Shown: piece after piece, positions 7,856 to 9,297 of the stretch
How positions within the stretch are numbered: the first letter of the stretch is position 1
How the letters are laid out: each line of letters opens with the position of its first letter
Origin: JBMNNU01 sp050942695
GTDB lineage: Bacteria > Chloroflexota > UBA6077
DNA: 9,297 bases
Assembly: GCA_050942695.1 (NCBI GenBank)
Contig: JBMNNU010000123.1
Location: 1 to 9,297 of the forward strand
Direction: 5' to 3'
The notes under the pieces: generated by a model
What the model saw: the letters and a program-made list of their open reading frames with translations, nothing else
Told to the model about the DNA's origin: nothing
The model's database searches: none
Program-made: the position numbers and the translations under genes

Positions 7856-8021
7856 GGTCACTCCTTTGCACTATTGCCGTAGTAACAACCGTGTGACGCT
7901 GCGCTCGCGCCACACCCTGCCGGTGTAGTACTGCATACGCCAGCATCATCTAACAAGCTACCGAGCCGAATGCAGAGTCCGCACTCTGTGCCTTTTTGGA
8001 TGGCGGTACGGCGGTGCACCA
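7856..8021. other. tlyA-nadK spacer (largest gap within the gene series)
   Basis: This 166-nt gap is the only sizeable one between tlyA and the left edge. On the minus strand I see several short dyads (for example acacc...ggtgt, and gtgtg...cacac around gcg/cgc) but none is followed by a run of T, so no convincing terminator for tlyA. A TTGTTA box is present (about 7953-7948) but no good -10 lies 16-18 nt after it. The nadK ribosome site AAAGGAG occupies its left end. A weak internal promoter or processing site cannot be excluded. Confidence 0.5.
7971..7997 (+). terminator. Possible weak rightward terminator hairpin in the tlyA-nadK spacer
   Basis: On the plus strand, cagagt (7973-7978) pairs with actctg (7983-7988) over a ccgc loop, extendable by two G-T pairs, and is followed by TGCCTTTTT. 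This is an intrinsic-terminator shape pointing opposite to all the genes. It could stop antisense transcription into tlyA's 3' end, but the stem is short and GC-poor and no rightward gene feeds it. Low confidence. Confidence 0.2.
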
Positions 8022-8810
8022 CTACGTCAGGAGCTCGGCTTCTTTCAGGGCACTCTCTATCTTAGCATCGATATCCGTTGCGATACGCTGTCCAGGCACC
8101 ACCAGGGCTAGGAACTCGACGTTACCAGCCGGTCCGCGGATCGGTGACGCCACGACCTCCTGGAATCCGTAACCTTCCCCGTCTCCCCACTCTGCTAGGC
8201 CTCGCAGCACTGCCCGGTGGACTTCTGGATTTCGGACCACGCCGCCCTTGCCTACCTGCTCTCGACCGGCTTCGAACTGGGGTTTGACCAGCGTTACGAT
8301 GCGCCCACCTTCACTCAGCAGTCTAGCTACAGGCGGAATGATGAGCCTGAGCGAGATGAAAGACGCGTCCACGGTGGCTAGGTCTACCGGCTCGGGCAAA
8401 CTGGTTAGATAACGAGCGTTCGTGCGCTCCATTACAATAACTCGCGGATCCGATCTCAACCGCCAATCCAGTTGCCCGTACCCAACGTCCACCGCGTAAA
8501 CGCGAGCTGCGCCGCGCTTCAGCAGGCAATCAGTAAAGCCGCCGGTAGAAGCCCCGATATCCACAGCCACCAGCCCCGAGACGTCTATCCCAAAGGCATC
8601 GAGGGCCCGCTCCAACTTGTTACCCCCGCGGCTGACGTACTTAGGCGCGGCTGCCACTTCAAGTGGAGCGGTCTCATCAACCTTGGTGCCCGGCTTATCG
8701 AAGACCTCGCCCTTTATGGTAACCGAACCCGCCATAATCAACGCCCTGGCCTGCTCTCGTGTAGCCGCCAGTCCCCGTTCAACTAGTAAAATGTCTAATC
8801 TCTTCTTCAC
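8022..8810 (-). CDS. tlyA: TlyA family rRNA methyltransferase (S4 domain + FtsJ-like domain)
   Basis: TlyA proteins are S-adenosylmethionine-dependent 2'-O-methyltransferases acting on rRNA (C1409/C1920 in mycobacteria), also annotated as hemolysin A. The 262 residues hold an N-terminal S4 RNA-binding domain (MKKRLDILLVERGLA through VTIKG, about 1-60) and an FtsJ-type domain with motif I VDIGASTGGFTDCLL (83-97). Likely catalytic K-D-K residues are K65 in SRGGNKLERAL, D148 in VDASFISL and K176 in LVKPQFEAGR. The start is GTG at 8810; a TAA lies in frame directly upstream, so no longer protein is possible, and the next Met (M26) would remove half the S4 domain. No Shine-Dalgarno sequence precedes it: the terminator T-tract ends only 6 nt away. 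It is the first gene after the glycine riboswitch. The tlyA-nadK-recN order is also known in mycobacteria. Confidence 0.95.
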   Translation of the reverse strand: MKKRLDILLVERGLAATREQARALIMAGSVTIKGEVFDKPGTKVDETAPLEVAAAPKYVSRGGNKLERALDAFGIDVSGLVAVDIGASTGGFTDCLLKRGAARVYAVDVGYGQLDWRLRSDPRVIVMERTNARYLTSLPEPVDLATVDASFISLRLIIPPVARLLSEGGRIVTLVKPQFEAGREQVGKGGVVRNPEVHRAVLRGLAEWGDGEGYGFQEVVASPIRGPAGNVEFLALVVPGQRIATDIDAKIESALKEAELLT

Positions 8811-8816
8811 TTATTC

Positions 8817-8861
8817 AAAAACAAAACAAGGGGGCGGGAAGCAAAGCAGCTTCCTGTCCCC
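8817..8861 (-). terminator. Riboswitch intrinsic terminator
   Basis: On the minus strand gggg (8861-8858) pairs with cccc (8834-8831), enclosing a small aca/cg internal loop, then ggaagc/gcttcc (6 pairs) with a 6-nt tgcttt loop. The stem is followed by cttgttttgttttt, a T-rich tract ending at 8817. The lower gggg strand is also the 3' side of aptamer-2 P1 (ggggac, 8861-8856), so the aptamer and terminator cannot form fully at once. This is the expected expression platform of a glycine-activated switch. The tlyA start codon follows 6 nt later. Confidence 0.85.
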
Positions 8862-9028
8862 TCTACCTGAGAGATAATGCCCGCTTTAACAACGAGTCCA
8901 TCCCCTTCGGTGCCCTCTGTTCGAGAGCCTCTCCAGGACACTGTCCGGTCACCGTCCTTTTGCCTGAGAGATTCCAGCTTTCCATCTTGCCCCTTCGGCG
9001 CCGCGTTCCTGCGGTCTCTCCGGCAACC
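8856..9028 (-). promoter_or_regulatory. Tandem glycine riboswitch (two aptamers)
   Basis: This leader RNA binds glycine. Aptamer 1 (9028-8947) is closed by P1 ggttgccg/cggtgacc (8 pairs with wobbles), contains a small P2 (ccgc/gcgg), the conserved cgccgaaggggcaa, and aatctctcaggcaaaaggac. Aptamer 2 (8939-8856) is closed by gtcct/ggggac, with P2 ctct/agag, caccgaagggg and atctctcaggt. GGAGAG and CTCTCAGG in both copies are the family's core. A linker of only 7 nt joins them, as in cooperative tandem glycine riboswitches. The 3' strand of aptamer-2 P1 overlaps the 5' strand of the terminator just downstream, predicting that glycine binding lets transcription continue (ON switch). The first gene controlled is tlyA, not gcvT, which is unusual. 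Identification is from sequence motifs and pairing only. Confidence 0.93.
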
Positions 9029-9061
9029 ATCATCCAGCATCTATTCGTTTATCACGACACC

Positions 9062-9090
9062 AGTCTACCGATACTTCGGGCTTTCGTCAA
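9062..9090 (-). promoter_or_regulatory. Sigma70-type promoter for the riboswitch operon
   Basis: On the minus strand TTGACG (9090-9085, 5 of 6 to the -35 consensus) and TAGACT (9067-9062, 4 of 6 to the -10) are separated by exactly 17 nt. Transcription would start near 9055, about 27 nt before aptamer 1 P1, giving a leader of about 245 nt ahead of tlyA. No other pair of boxes of this quality lies upstream on this strand. Confidence 0.65.
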
Positions 9091-9199
9091 CCTTCCGCAC
9101 CTGCAAGTTGTCGCCGTGATAGCCGTTTAGCAATTCACAAAACCCAACTAACCAGAACAAAAATTTCTACTATGTAATAGGATTCGGTTCAAAAGAGTG

Positions 9200-9228
9200 T
9201 TGATGAGATAGGCGAGATCTGATGGAAT
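9200..9228 (+). promoter_or_regulatory. Possible weak rightward promoter
   Basis: TTGATG (9200-9205) and TGGAAT (9223-9228) are 17 nt apart; each matches 4 of 6 consensus bases. It would start transcription near 9235, about 10 nt before the hairpin at 9245-9295, and would drive a divergent gene beyond the window. Matches this weak occur by chance; I list it because of its position. Confidence 0.25.
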
Positions 9229-9244
9229 TGGGGTAGGTAGGAAC

Positions 9245-9295
9245 GGACTCTGCAACCTCCTGGTTTAGGAAGAAGCCAAGGAGGTGACAGAGTCC
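9245..9295 (+). promoter_or_regulatory. Imperfect inverted repeat sequestering a consensus Shine-Dalgarno site
   Basis: Left arm ggactctg-ca-acctcc-tgg (9245-9263) pairs with right arm cc-aa-ggaggt-ga-cagagtcc (9276-9295): 8 perfect pairs, a 2x2 mismatch, 6 perfect pairs, then about 3 more, round a 12-nt loop. The right arm contains AAGGAGGTGA (9278-9287), fully complementary to the 16S rRNA 3' end. The window ends in ccAT, so an ATG at 9296 would sit 8 nt beyond that site if the next base is G. No T-run is visible on either side, so it is not an obvious terminator. Either an RNA hairpin controls a rightward gene's translation, or this is the terminal repeat of a mobile element; the sequence here cannot decide. 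Confidence 0.6.
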
Positions 9296-9297
9296 AT

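Noticed and set aside
7856..7861. Upstream GTG start for nadK at 7861
   Set aside because: The AAAGGAG ribosome site abuts this codon with no spacing; the GTG at 7855 has 5-nt spacing.
9161..9180. aatttctactatgtaat resembles the 3' part of a Cas12a (type V-A) CRISPR repeat
   Set aside because: It is a single copy with no spacer-repeat periodicity nearby. The second stem arm is gtaat rather than gtaga, so the required tctac/gtaga hairpin does not form. No cas gene is in the window.
7971..9254. Inverted 11-mer cggactctgca at 9244-9254 (plus) and 7981-7971 (minus) flanking tlyA and the riboswitch
   Set aside because: In 9.3 kb, about 10-20 inverted 11-mer matches are expected by chance, and there is no extended similarity or target duplication, so I do not read it as a mobile-element boundary.
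9278..9297. TCACCTCCTT on the minus strand as the 3' end of a 16S rRNA gene
   Set aside because: The conserved preceding bases (GGCTGGA) are absent and no upstream rRNA sequence is possible in this orientation here; the match reflects a Shine-Dalgarno sequence read from the other strand.

Overview
The window looks like part of a bacterial chromosome, probably from Chloroflexota or a neighbouring, possibly thermophilic, lineage. The reasons are a split glycine decarboxylase P-protein (separate PA and PB subunits), a Thermomicrobia-style RecN C-terminal half (the VAFDLTGIDRVEF stretch leading into the ABC signature), a tlyA-nadK-recN cluster, and a roughly mid-50s % GC judged by eye. This placement is from memory of the families and is only moderately secure. 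Nothing in the main body looks like a phage, plasmid or insertion sequence.

Layout: every recognisable gene is on the minus strand, read right to left. At 9055-8811 there is a sigma70-type promoter and a long leader holding a tandem (two-aptamer) glycine riboswitch that ends in an intrinsic terminator. Next come tlyA (S4-FtsJ RNA methyltransferase / hemolysin A family), a 166-nt spacer, nadK (NAD kinase), recN (DNA repair ATPase), a small GNAT resembling short-form ArgA (N-acetylglutamate synthase), then gcvT, gcvH, gcvPA and gcvPB (glycine cleavage T, H, PA and PB proteins). The window's left edge cuts off the N-terminal 101 residues of a dipeptide/oligopeptide ABC-transporter ATPase. From nadK onward the genes either overlap (4-19 nt) or lie 5-27 nt apart, so they look like one transcription unit.

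The most notable point is the architecture. The glycine sensor is not next to gcvT but about 4.2 kb upstream, separated from the glycine cleavage genes by tlyA, nadK, recN and the acetyltransferase. If there is no strong internal promoter, glycine would control an RNA methyltransferase, NADP synthesis, recombinational repair and N-acetylglutamate synthesis together with its own oxidation, and perhaps peptide uptake. The aptamer-2 P1 3' strand and the terminator 5' strand share bases, which predicts a glycine-ON switch, the usual logic for gcv operons.

The gene-free right end (8811-9297) holds the riboswitch leader and its promoter (to 9090), then about 110 nt in which I see nothing I trust (9091-9199), then a weak possible rightward promoter. 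The last 53 nt are a strong imperfect hairpin that buries a perfect Shine-Dalgarno sequence facing right. This suggests a divergent gene, or the end of a mobile element, just beyond the window. Within recN, a degenerate 4 x 14-bp tandem repeat codes for part of an in-frame insertion.
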